Below, piece after piece: positions 47,634 through 58,368 of a stretch of DNA of 64,000 nucleotides. Location of the stretch: positions 94,490,057 to 94,554,056 of the forward strand of contig CM028378.1 in NCBI GenBank assembly GCA_013146195.2, read 5' to 3'. A model generated the notes under the pieces. It saw only the letters and a list, made by a program, of their open reading frames with translations, was not told where the DNA came from and made no database searches. The position numbers were made by a program, and so were the translations under genes. Each line of letters starts with the position of its first letter. The first letter of the stretch is position 1. This DNA is from Codonopsis lanceolata. Taxonomy: Eukaryota; Streptophyta; Magnoliopsida; Asterales; Campanulaceae.

Positions 47634-50600
47634 TGTGAGAACCCAAACCCTACTTGTGTAACATGCCTTCTATACTTGATTAATATGTTCATTATGTGCC
47701 TTAACATGTTTTAGAGTCCATATTGTTCATACCATGCTCGTATTAGGTCAACCATGATCGTAGTTACTTGTATGCCTTCTATACTTGATTAATATGTTCA
47801 TTATGTGCCTTAACATGTTTTAGAGTCCATATTGTTCATACCATTCTCGCATTAGGTCAACCATGATCGTAGTTGCTTGCATGCCTTCTATACGTTGCAT
47901 GCTTTGCTATAATTGCTTCGTGTATCATCTTAGTACTTAACTAAGTCCTACTAGAGCCTTAGTACCTTTATAATATTCTTAACGTATGCCTTAACATGTT
48001 AGAGACTTCATTTTGTTCATGTCATGCTTGCATTAGAGTTGTTATGTTCATAGTCGCTTGAATGTCTTCTATGTGTTGCATACCTTGCCGTTTGTGCTTT
48101 GAGTGTTCACCTTAGCATGTTAGCACTTAATCAAGTCTTGTTGGAGTGCTATTACCTTTCATATACGACTTATAACATTCATCTTGATCATAGTAGGCTT
48201 GGTTGAGAGTTTAGAAGCATTGTTGCTTCGTTTGAGTCTTAGGGTTTCTTGGGATTGCCTTCGTTGCTTGTATTCTTTATGTTTTCAACTTGCAAGAAGT
48301 TTATTTGAGTTCTAGACCAAGTGTACTAGTATATATAATGCTTGCACAATCATTGTTCATTGACTTGTTGCATTTGGTAATAAGATGACCAATTTATTTC
48401 TTCACAGATCAGTCATGTTTTTTGGCAACTTTCGGGAAAATTATGGTACCAATCTACTAAATAGAAATTTCTAAAAATTTAGTATGTTTTACCTTCATAC
48501 GTTAGGATACTCCCCGTAAAATTTGGTAATTTTCCAAGGTGTCTAAGTACCTCAATTAGGTCTTGACTTACGACTATGCCATAATTCTGTTTTCAAGAAT
48601 TCAGCTTCTGTACTTGAACTTGTAATGACCATATTTTGATGAATATAAGTCCAAATGGAGTAATTTAAAAGTCTAAAATATATTTTAAAGAGTCTAATTT
48701 CAGACTAAGAAAGAATCACCTCATTTGGAGGTGTGAGTGATTAATGGTGGAATTTACAAGTTTGCTGGTCAGAAACAAGAAAATGAGTTTTGGGCTGTGA
48801 ACAGTTCCATGCGCTAGCATAGCCCATATTCTATGCGACCACATCAAGAAATTTTCACACTTACGGGATTTTTCCTTCAATCTGAATTGTGACTCAATTA
48901 GGCCATTGAACCCCCATCCTAATTGACCCTAAACAATCCTATTAGACCCTAAGTAAGTTGGATTAAGCCTAAGCACAATCATCCTCCACTTGACAAGTGG
49001 ATTTCCATGCATCCTCCTTGTGACATGTGAAATTCCACCCACATTTGCATGCCACATATAAACCTCCCATTTTGTGATCAGCCATTAAACCCACCATATT
49101 TGAAAATTCTCTTTCTCTCTCTTCCCAAGCTTTTTGTGTGTGAATGGTGAGGGGAGATTAATGTGTGTTTCCCCCATAACTTGAGCTCCCGAACTCCGAT
49201 TGCCAAACCAAGACCACCAAAATGAAGCTATCGACGAGTAGCACGATTCTACCCGATTAGTTTTTGTTCTCTTCATCTTTTTCCTTGGTGTAAGGTAAGC
49301 TATTGATTTCCCTTAGGATGTATGCTAGAAATGCCATGTCCCCCTCTTCTTATGATTCCCATGCTCCTACCATGTCTATGCCATGTTTGATGATGATTTG
49401 AGTTTATGAGATTTTTGAATGATATGTTCATCTTGTTGATTTAGTCCTAATCCTAGAATTAAAAGTGTTCTATGCCTCATTTAGAATAACTATTGTTCTT
49501 GGACTAATGACTTTTGACAACTCTTAGAGATTGTGATTCTAGGGTTCCATAAACTATGAATTGTTCATCCTATTGATTTGGTCCTAAGCCTAGAATTAAA
49601 AGTGTTCTATGCCTCCTTAGGAATAACTATTGTTCTTAGACCATTGACTTTTAATAACTTCTAGAAATAATGATTCTAAGGTTCCATGAATTATGATTTA
49701 ATAATAATTCTTGACTATGGTTGTTAAGAGGATTAATGGCCTAGTCTATCCTATACGAGAACTTAGAAAAGGATTTAGAATGCATTTAGCATTTAAACTC
49801 TATTGGATGAATTTTTAGAGACGACTCAACGGAGTCAAATTTAGTGAGCCATTGAACAATACCGGCTCAATGATCAATCTCTACGACGTTCTAAATGCGT
49901 TTCACTAAGAATATAAATTGTAGACTCTTGAATTGGATTGATTGCCATGCTTGATTTAAATGTCATAGAATAGAATGCCTATTTGACATGTTGAGTTCGC
50001 TCTTGTCGAACTCAATCCTACTTGTTTATTGATGAGAATAATTACTTGTCATGAACGAGATCGTTTTTGTTGACCTCGTTCACTACTTGAGAATTTGTTA
50101 AGTAAACACTACTTGGCATTTGCATGAGTCCAACTGGCATACTTGTCCTTGTACACACACGCCTCCACTGTGGCCACTGTGGGGAAGTAGCCCCTTTGCT
50201 GTAACCATTAGAGCATCATTGGTGTGTCCATCCCGGGCATCTCCTCGGAAGGTCGATGTACTCACAAACATCTGACACCTCACATTCCAGATAACGCTTG
50301 TATGCAGGAACTACGTAGCGGCCCGGCTCTCCATATATCCTTATCCTATGTGATTTAATTACAAGCACCTATGTGAAGCAATGTGCATCTTGGATATATG
50401 TTCTATATGCTTATGTGACGATATCTTGCCCTGTATGTTGCATATTGCCATGACATGCATGATTGATAGCTTACAAGTCTTTATGACTTACCCATTCCCC
50501 TTTACTGCTTTAGATCTTAGCAAAGCAGGTCCTTCTCGTTGAGGCTTACGGTGTTCGTGTTCCCTTGTTCCTCTTTTGGTCCGACGTTGCAGTTGAAGAG

Positions 50601-51112
50601 GTGGTTTAGATATCTTCTTCCTCCCTTTTGTAATTTGCAAGGACGATGGGTTTTAAAGCAAGTCACTTAGACTATGCTTGGGAATGTGTTAGAACTTGCA
50701 CTTGTTTATTTTAGTTAACTACTTGTAATATTATCACTTGTAGTACTTGTAATCCCTTTGATGCCGACAATGTGTAAGCTGAGCTTTGGTTATCATGTTA
50801 ATTAGTTCACTACGTATAAGTCTTCCGCTGAGCATCCTATTAGCTCTTATTTAATTCTTGTCCATAAACTACTACCTTGGGTTCCGGCATGTAGTGTCGC
50901 CGATGACGTGGTTTAATTACTTAACTGTTATATCAGGTTTGAAAGGTTTTAAAAATTCCGGCCTTTTGGTGCCAAGGCGTGTTACGTCTCCAATGTTGCG
51001 TCACGTCATTTTCTTAAATTGAGTCCTTGCATGTTTAAGTGTTTACTTGTTTTCCCCCTATTTGGGCGGTCCGACCCGCGGTACCACCTCGGGTCCGGGT
51101 CGGGTCACCACA
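47634..51112 (+). mobile_element. 3.5 kb solo LTR
   Basis: It starts TGTGAGAACCC and ends GGGTCGGGTCACCACA. GCAAG is found at 47629-47633 and 51113-51117, an exact duplication. There are no coding domains and no second LTR, so it is a solo LTR. Shared features with the 58369-61183 LTR, such as 'ctacg-agcggcc' and 'ggttccggc...gtcgccgatgac', place both in one long-LTR gypsy group. Internal duplications include a 109-base repeat ('atgccttctatacttgatt' at 47663 and 47772, weaker at 47881) and one of about 130 bases near 49433 and 49565. The strand is arbitrary because orientation cannot be fixed. Confidence 0.85.
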
Positions 51113-51242
51113 GCAAGGGAAAAAGGGTATAATAGGAATAACAGGGGTGAATTTGAGTATTCGGTTGATTTTGTGATAATGGGGGTGTATGAAGAAATAT
51201 TGATATTGCTTACTTTTCTTAACATATAGGCCGAGTGTTCCA

Positions 51243-51383
51243 GCCTCACTAGAGGAATTGTTGTTCTAGCCGCATGACAATGTTACTCAAGCCTCACCAG
51301 AGGCACCGTTATTCTAGTCGTATGACATTGTTGCTTAAGCCTCACCAAAAGTCATTATTGTTTTTTAGCCCGAATGACACTGT
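51243..51383. repeat. 49-base minisatellite, three copies
   Basis: 'cctcac-agagg' and 'cgtatgacattgttgc' phrases recur with periods of 49 and 48 bases starting at about 51243, 51292 and 51340. It lies just outside the LTR candidate of the copia element. Confidence 0.85.
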
Positions 51384-51582
51384 AAATAAAAGAATGAGAT
51401 CCAAACTGTTGGATCTTGGTGAATCAAATTATTTGTATATATAAATTGCTTGAGTTTACATGACCCTAAGGGAGTATATATACAGGCCTAGAGAATAAAC
51501 TGGGAAGAAAACCAGAAATCGATTAACAAACTAACTGATCACTAACATCTATATACAAATACCCCCTTGAACAATGAGAAAA

Positions 51583-52296
51583 TTACACCCAGCCATTAAA
51601 ACTCTCTTTAACTATAGAATAGAGATATCTCCTTAATTTGTTATTCATCTCTCCATACTTAGCACAAGCTCTTATCTCCTTTCCTTGCTTGATATTCAGA
51701 CTGTTAATTTTTCCTTTTCCATTGTCAATGTTAACACCCTCCCCACAAGTTGTGGGCGTGTAAATACTAACCACCTGCAACTTGGATAAGAACTTCCAAT
51801 GCAGATTTTTGCCTAGAAATTTGGTGAATAAATCAGCCACCTGATTCTTAGTGGATATATGATGCAATGACACTTTTCCATTCTTTATCTTTTCTCGGAT
51901 GAAATGGCAATCTAGCTCAATGTGCTTGGTTCTGGCATGATATACAGGATTGCTAGCCACTGCAATAACTGAAGAACTGTCACAATATATAGGAACAGGA
52001 GCAGTGATCTGGACTTGTAGGTCTTTTAATAAGTTGCCAAGCCACAATATTTCAAACCTAGTTGAAGCTAAGGCTCGATATTCTGATTTAGTGGATGACC
52101 TTGAAACAACTGATTGCTTCTTTGATTGCCAGGAAATTAATGAATTCCCTAACATCATACAATAGCCTGTGATGGACTTTCTGTCATTAGGATTTCTTGC
52201 CCAGTCATTATCACAGTAAGCCCTCAGATTAAGCAGATTAGATGATGGCAAGTATATACCTTGTTCTGGAGATGCTTTGACATATCTCAATACCAC
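51583..52296 (-). pseudogene. Copia RNase H
   Basis: 'RAYCDNDWARNPNDRKSITG', 'SRSSTKSEYRALAS' and 'IYCDSSSVIAVASNPVYHAR' are the conserved RNase H blocks, including the D-N-D-W motif and acidic residues. 'HHISTKNQVADLFTK' closes the domain. It is joined to RT by a frameshift near 52290. Confidence 0.92.
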
Positions 52297-53198
52297 CTGT
52301 GAAAGCCTTTAAGTGAGTATCACTCAGGGCTTTGGACAAAGCGACTAAGGTGACGGCAAAAAGCCAAGTCCGTCTAATTTGACTTAGATATATTAGTTTC
52401 CCCACAAGTCTTCTGTAATCTGTAGGGTTGTCTAGAAGAATTCCTTCATCAGCCAGAAGTTCAGCATTAGGGTCAAAGAGAATTGCAAGGGGTTTTGAAT
52501 TCAACATGCCAGCACTTTCAATAAGCTCCACTGCATACTTCTTCTGACTTAAATGGAAACCTTCTGCAGATCTCATTACTTCTATTCCGAGGTAGTACTT
52601 AATAGGACCAAGTTCCTTTATGCTAAACTTGTCATGGAGTAAAGTCTTGAGTTGGTTGATAGATGAAGGATAGTTTCCAAAAACCAGAATATCATCTACA
52701 TAAACTAATACACTGGTGAAACTTTGGCCTTCATTAATAGTGAATAGGGAGTAGTCTGCCATAGATTGAGTATAGCCAAGTGGTAGTAGTACTTCAGTTA
52801 ATTTGGAAAACCACTGTCTTGAAGCTTGCTTGAGTCCATATAGAGATTTCTTTAACTTATATACACTGGTGTGGTTATTGTTGATCTCCTGCAGCTTGTA
52901 GCCAAGGGGCAACTGCATATAAACCTCTTCTTCTAACTCTCCATGCAAGAAGGCATTGTTGACATCAAGTTGGTGCACCTCCCATTTCTGTGCAGTACGT
53001 GGCAATGGCTAAGATGGTTCTAACAGTTACCATCTTAGCTACTGGAGCAAAAGTCTCTGAGTAGTCAATTCTTTCTGTTTGATTAAAGCCCTTAGCAACC
53101 AGCCTTGCCTTAAATCTTTCTATACTGCCATCAGATTTATATTTGACCTTATAGATCCATTTGCATCCAATGGTTCTTTTACCTTGAAGCGGTGACAA
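52238..53198 (-). pseudogene. Copia reverse transcriptase
   Basis: The first block, 'KRTIGCKWIYKVKYKSDGS' and 'RLVAKGFNQTERIDYSETFA', is separated by a frameshift at about 52990 from 'HQLDVNNAFLHGELEEEVYM', 'LKKSLYGLKQASRQWFSKL', and the catalytic 'VYVDDILVFG'. 'LGPIKYYLGIEV' follows. This is RVT_2 of the copia type. It fails only through the two shifts. Confidence 0.93.
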
Positions 53199-53406
53199 TA
53201 TCAGTGTTGTTCTCTTGAAGCGGCAATCTCCTGTTCATAGCTTCTATCCATTCACTGTTTTGTATAGCCTGTTGATAAGATTGTGGTTCTTGGACAAGAG
53301 ATAAAGAATTGGCATAGATAGAAGATATAACATAGTCTCTTCGCTTTATAGGAAGTTGTCTGCTTCTAGTGGAAGTTCTAGGAAGGGTAGTATTGGTAGG
53401 TTCAGT

Positions 53407-54399
53407 CTAACAAGCAGGCATTGTCACATCCTCTTCTAGATTCTGAGTTTCATCTTGATCAGTTTGAGTGATTGTAGGGTGTTCATCATCATGTGAAAGG
53501 TTCACATCTACAACAGGTGCAGAGGGAATGTGGTTGTTGGTTTTAATCATGGGGAATACATTCTCATGAAATATGACATGCCTACTGATGCAAACCCTTT
53601 TGGTTTCAAGGTTATACAGAATATACCCTTTCTGATTGGCAGGATATCCAAGGTGTATGCATTTAATGGCTCTTGGGATAAATTTATCATCAGGATGAAC
53701 ACTGGCAAAACAAAGACATCCTATAATTCTCAAGTGATCATAAGTAGTGGTGGTGTTGAAAAGAACTTCATGGGGTGTTTTAAAGTTGGTGGCAGCTGTA
53801 GGTATTCTGTTCATAATGTGAGTGGCAGCTAAAAGGCAATATCCCCAAAAGTGTATGGGCAATCTAGCCTGAAACCTTATGGCCCTAGACATATCAAGAA
53901 GGTGTTGATGTTTCCTTTCAACAACTCCATTCTGTTGTGGGGTATCTACACATGAAATTTGATGTAAAATTCCAAGATTATTGAGATAAGGTATAACTTC
54001 TGAGTTATAAAACTCAGTACCATGATCAGTCCTACAAAATTTTATGGTGGTGTTAAAATGGTTTTGAACATAAGCATTAAATTGTTTGAGAAGAGTGAAG
54101 ACATGTGACTTGGTAGACATTAAGAAAGTCCAAACACCCCTAGAGAAATCATCAACAATGGTTAGGAAATACCTACAACCATTCATGGTGGTTTTCCTAT
54201 AAGGTCCCCATAAGTCACAATGCATGAGATCAAAGCAATTCTTACTTTTGAGGGTACTAAGTTGAAAGGGGAGTTTGTGTTGCTTGGCTAGGGGACAAAT
54301 GTCACAGTTGTTTATATTCTAAATATTAGAGCTATTATCATTACAAAGATGAAGTAAAGGTACAATTTTCTTAAGAGTACTAAAGGAACTATGTCCTAG
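53407..54399 (-). pseudogene. Copia integrase with partial pre-integrase domain
   Basis: From 54399: 'LGHSSFSTLKKIVPLLH' (pre-integrase), a TAG, then 'CDICPLAKQHKL'. The integrase core follows with 'MHCDLWGPYRKTTMNGCRYF' (first Asp), 'CRTDHGTEF' (second Asp) and 'PQQNGVVERKHQHLLDMSRA' (Glu), then the copia C-terminal motif 'IKCIHLGYPANQKGYILYNL'. This is the best-preserved integrase in the window. Confidence 0.93.
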
Positions 54400-54771
54400 C
54401 ACTACAAGAAAAAGGACTTTTTGGGACCATGTTTTTTGGGAGGGCTCTACAATAGTCCCAAATACTAGTTTTTGGCACCGATAGGGCACAAGTGCCAAAT
54501 ACTATGGCTTTTGGCACTGTTTTGTAATAGCCTTCTCAAATACTAGTGTTTTTAGGACACTTATGCAAACCCCGTACTAAATACCAAAATTAAAGGTCTC
54601 AATATATACCAGGCTAAAATTATTTCCACGAAACATCTTATTTCACTTTCCCGCGTTCCTCCCCACACAGATTTTCCCCAAAATTCCCTCCATGGTTTTC
54701 CCCAAAATTCCCCCACCTAGGTTTTCCGCAAAATTAAGTCGATAGAGAGGCTAATCTTAGCACACCAGTAA

Positions 54772-54798
54772 CTCTCTCTCTCTCTCTCTCTCTCTCTC
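54772..54798. repeat. (CT)n microsatellite
   Basis: Twelve or so CT units in a C/T-rich passage. Such tracts are frequent in plant 5' UTRs and core promoters. Confidence 0.9.
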
Positions 54799-55622
54799 CG
54801 AAAAAGGTAGATTGCATGACTGCTCAGAAAGAGCTTCAAGATCTGTTGATTTACATGTGACTACAGCTTCACTTGAGGTCTAGTGGTGAGACCTACTGAA
54901 GCTCCTATTCTCGCTAAGTAAGCAAATCCGTCCTCTTTTGAGGCAGATATCCTCCGACTACAGATAGGGGCTGGTTGGTGCATCTCTCTCTTTTTACTTT
55001 TCTCAACCATCTTCGCAGAAGCTCTCGCTCTCACGGTATGCCTTTGTCTCTCTCTCTCTCTCTCTTTCTCCCATTCTATCGTTTTTGTATGAGTTTGTGT
55101 TGTATTATTCTATATGTTTACTGTGTAATTCTAAAATATTAGGCCAATCTATTTTTTTTATTTGTTTGACTCTGCATTTCAATTTGGTGGTAGAACTTTT
55201 GGATTTTAGGTCTAGTTAGGATCTGCTATTCCAATTTTTCCAATTTCTATGCAATTTTTTCCGAACAATGACTTGGTGAACTATGATGTTTAGGTTCTAA
55301 TCAATACTCCAAAAATGTAGAAAATTTTATTTGACTCTTTTTTTTATATAAGTAAGGTATAAGTAATATTAACAAGTGTCAAATGAGGTGACGCGTCCTT
55401 GTAGACTTGGAGTATACAGGAAAGTTTTATTTGACTTTTGATGTTGTTCATGGAATTTTTTGATTGTTGTGGAGAATTTAACCCTAAAATTTCAATTGGG
55501 CTCCAATAATTTCTAATTATAATGCAATCACTATGGGAATTGATTGTCGTAACTTAATATGCATTATAAAGAATATGACTTGAAGTATGAACTTGGCTAT
55601 CAATTAACAAAAGACAATAGCC

Positions 55623-55922
55623 TTACCAAGCAAAGAAGAAGAATCCAGTAACTATAGATGGAAATCTCTCAGCAAAGTTCTTAGTGGAGACTTCAATTTC
55701 CTGACCATCAACAGTGGCTCTCTTAATTGGAATTTGAACTGAAGCACACTGTCTCAAAAGATGATCCCACCCAGTAAACTTCAAACCCTTGCCGTATATT
55801 CCAACCGGCACGGGAGATTGTCTATTTTCCGACGAGAATTCCAACTTTGAGGCTAATGATACAACTTTGAGGCTTTGAATTTTGCGGATAATTAGGTGTT
55901 TTACAACTTTGGTTTTATGCAT
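55623..55922 (-). pseudogene. Unidentified exon-like frame in the CACTA element
   Basis: This 99-residue frame reads 'VGIYGKGLKFTGWDHLLRQC' and 'RATVDGQEIEVSTKNFAERF', then 'PSIVTGFFFFAW'. Amino-acid composition looks like real protein, unlike the surrounding noise. The sequence just after 'FFFFAW' is TAAGG, close to a splice donor. I do not recognise the family. Because it faces the captured plus-strand exons, it may be a second captured gene fragment. It has no convincing start and could also be a chance frame. Confidence 0.35.
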
Positions 55923-57161
55923 AAGGATTTATTGGATTCGGCCTTGGTGAAGCCTCTGCCTTTTGATTTTCTGTCTTGATAGATAGATCATGATATGCAT
56001 GGTAATGTAGCTTGTGTCAAATATGTGAATTGTATTTCATCTGCATAACTCTCATTGAGTACCCATCTATTATTGATGATTAAATAAGTTAAAATTAATT
56101 GTATGGAAACACCTAGAATTATGTGCCCCACAACATCATTTTATGTAGTTCTTTGTTCACCATCTCTGCTTTGTTGCCTGATTTCTCCAAAATTTTAACT
56201 TATATGTTATGTGCCTCATAACAAGAAGAAAAAGAAAGAATATAACTTGTTTTTCATGCTTCTAGCAAAAAGAAAAAATAAAAAAACAATGATATGTTAT
56301 ATGGTTCGTTGTAACCATGGAAAATTTGTACCCATTTTCAGAAACAGTATAATCAATGCTAACTTTATACCTTTGGACTTACATTTTGATTGAACTATTT
56401 GTTTTACCACTTAACTTTCGTACCCCAGTGTGCCTTTTTCCTGCTTTTCATTAAAAAATATATATTATTGTATCTATAAGTGTTGTATCCCTATCTATGT
56501 CCATATTGGGGCATCATAGTCTCAGCTTAGGACTGCATTGCTGTGATCATAAATCATAATGGTTAGTGGCTGATGCCATTTACTTTATTTGTTTGTAAAC
56601 ATATTTTTAAAAATTTATATTTGTTTATGTTCTGATTATTATAAACACAAAACAGGGAGAAGTAGCATGATTATAAAACTTGTTGCACATTGACTTGTGA
56701 GAAAACAAGAAATGTCGGGACTAAAAAATATCTTAAAATTTGACACTCGAAGTTGCTTTATTTTCACGAAAATGGTTATTTGTAAAGTTTTCTTCTTATA
56801 TTTCTTTTAATTTTTCTTCAATTAAGTTCTACCTTATCAATGGGATGGAATGAACTTGCTAGTTAGTCTATCTACACAAATTAGAATACAGTGTTACTAT
56901 GTTATTGATGTGGTGTAGGAAAGTTATTTAGTGCATTTCTGATGTTTGAAGTTGAAATGATAAATCACTGTGTAGTCATTGTGTCATATTAATGGGTGGA
57001 CTGGATTGGATCCCATTGTGGAGGATGTTTGGAAAAAGTTGATCCCATTTTTCTATTGTAAGCATCACACATTGACTGCTAAGAATTAGAATGAAACATT
57101 GATAGTGCTTTCTTATTACTTATGACCCACATTTCTGCATGATTTTCTTTGGAAGTTACAG

Positions 57162-57862
57162 GCCGCTCATGAGTACCTTCTTAGTCCCCCTTTACTAAGA
57201 ATACCCCTCCTACTTATGAGTGGAATAATGTACCAGAAGCCTCTGCACAATAGTCATTTACCCCTGCGAATGTTGAAAGGTCTGGAGCCGAGGCTGCAGA
57301 GGATATTTCAGCTGTAGAAGATGAAGGTATCTATTTTTCATCCATTTATTATCCATATATACATGTTATTGGTCAGCTTGCTCAAGGACTATAATTTTGA
57401 ATTATTTGTTTTCTCTTCATTATGTAACTCTTGATATTCAGTTTTCCAATGTTACCCGGGGGTACATTTTGGTTGAATCTTTTTATGAACCATGCGTTCA
57501 TTGAAATGCAAGTCTATGGTTTTTGTTTGTGTAGCCAATACATTAATTTTCGTGATTTGTTTTGGTATAATTGGTTATTCTCAGTTGAAATTAAGTCTGT
57601 TTACATGAGGAATGTGCCATCAACTGCATGTGCTTCTGAGATTGAGGAGGAATTCTAGAAATTTGGTAAAATCAAGTACGATGGTGTGGCCATTAGAACA
57701 CGGAAGGTTAGTTCTTTTATAAAGTTATTTTGAGTTTCTACTCTTCTTTCATAGGGAAAGAGAAGTAACCTTGATCTGTATACTTTATGGATGCAGGATA
57801 TTGATGTATGCTATGCATTTGTTGAGTTTGAAGACATCATTGGTGTTCACAATGCTATCAAG
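57162..57862 (+). pseudogene. Captured exons of a G3BP-like protein (NTF2/RRM family)
   Basis: Three exon-like blocks keep proper splice borders. They are 57162-57326 (acidic linker 'ERSGAEAAEDISAVEDE'), 57585-57706 ('KSVYMRNVPSTACASEIEEE' then 'KIKYDGVAIRTRK') and 57797-57862 ('DVCYAFVEFEDIIGVHNAIK'). Together blocks two and three give RNP2 and RNP1 of an RRM, and their order and wording match plant Ras-GAP SH3-binding (G3BP-like) proteins, whose N-terminal NTF2 domain is absent here. TAG codons interrupt block 1 and block 2 (57656-57658). Retained introns mean a DNA-level copy, not a retrocopy. It lies inside the CACTA element, so gene capture is the simplest explanation. Confidence 0.65.
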
Positions 57863-58059
57863 GTGTGAATCAGTATTCTCAAGTTTAAGTGTTTCTTCTT
57901 TTGCTTATTACTTCTCTCTCATCTCATAGATACATGTTCCTTGTTTGAAGCAATTTTTGTTTGTTTGTTTGTTTCTTTCCAGAATATTAATAGTTACTTA
58001 TTTATATTTTTTCGTTTGAGGACATCGTAATGAACTGTGGTTAAAATGCCTATGCGTGA

Positions 58060-58255
58060 GCTAGTAAAAAACCTCCATTAAGTTGTCCTTAACCATCTCC
58101 CAATAATGTTGAAAAAAAGGCATGGGAAATCGATCCAGCCCTGGTGCTTTATTGCCGCTCTACCTAATAAAACCTCCTCTTCTGAAAATGGTAGTTCTAG
58201 CGAATTGTTTGTCAGCCAGGTTTGGAGAATTGAAAGACACCCTCCAGTTTACTCA
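58060..58255 (-). pseudogene. LINE reverse transcriptase fragment
   Basis: The minus strand reads 'FSEEEVLLGRAAIK' and, one frame over, 'KAPGLDRFPMPFFQHYWEMV', the well-known start of plant L1-type reverse transcriptase. It is about 190 bases, with a frameshift at the Lys. It joins copia RT sequence directly, so it is a scrap. Confidence 0.7.
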
Positions 58256-58363
58256 TTTACTGTACCACTTTCTAGGGGGGCCCTGTTTTAGTCCATAAAG
58301 AGACTTAAGCAGTTTGCACATGATAGGTCTGGAACAGCCCTTGGACTGAATCTTTGCTGGAAG
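58256..58363 (-). pseudogene. Copia reverse transcriptase, downstream part
   Basis: The minus strand includes 'CKLLKSLYGLKQ', the conserved copia RT motif. It is the continuation of the RT at 61189-61563, separated by the 2.8 kb solo LTR. The break lies just after the 'LPPG' motif of the upstream part. A further stop follows. Confidence 0.75.
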
Positions 58364-58368
58364 CAAAT

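Larger units (their letters stand above)
51383..54399 (-). mobile_element. Third Ty1/copia element, cut by the CACTA terminus
   Basis: From its minus-strand downstream end it has a 3' LTR candidate (51383-51547, TGTTAGTGATC at the start with a GTATATATAC box), the polypurine-like 'caagggggtatttg', RNase H, RT, integrase, and part of the gag-pre-integrase domain. The frame stops at 54399, where the CACTA element begins. Gag, protease and the 5' LTR would lie beyond the CACTA element, outside this window. Confidence 0.85.
54600..57161. other. Interior of the CACTA element upstream of the captured exons
   Basis: This is largely non-coding. It has a (CT)n tract at 54772-54798 and another near 55052, each in a leader-like setting (a gene 5' UTR is possible). 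An unidentified minus-strand frame lies at 55623-55922. The rest is AT-rich. Confidence 0.45.

Noticed and set aside
50741..50760. Right CACTA terminus at 'cttgtagtacttgt'
   Set aside because: It lies upstream of the left terminus, inside the solo LTR, and lacks the exact CTTGTAGTG end.
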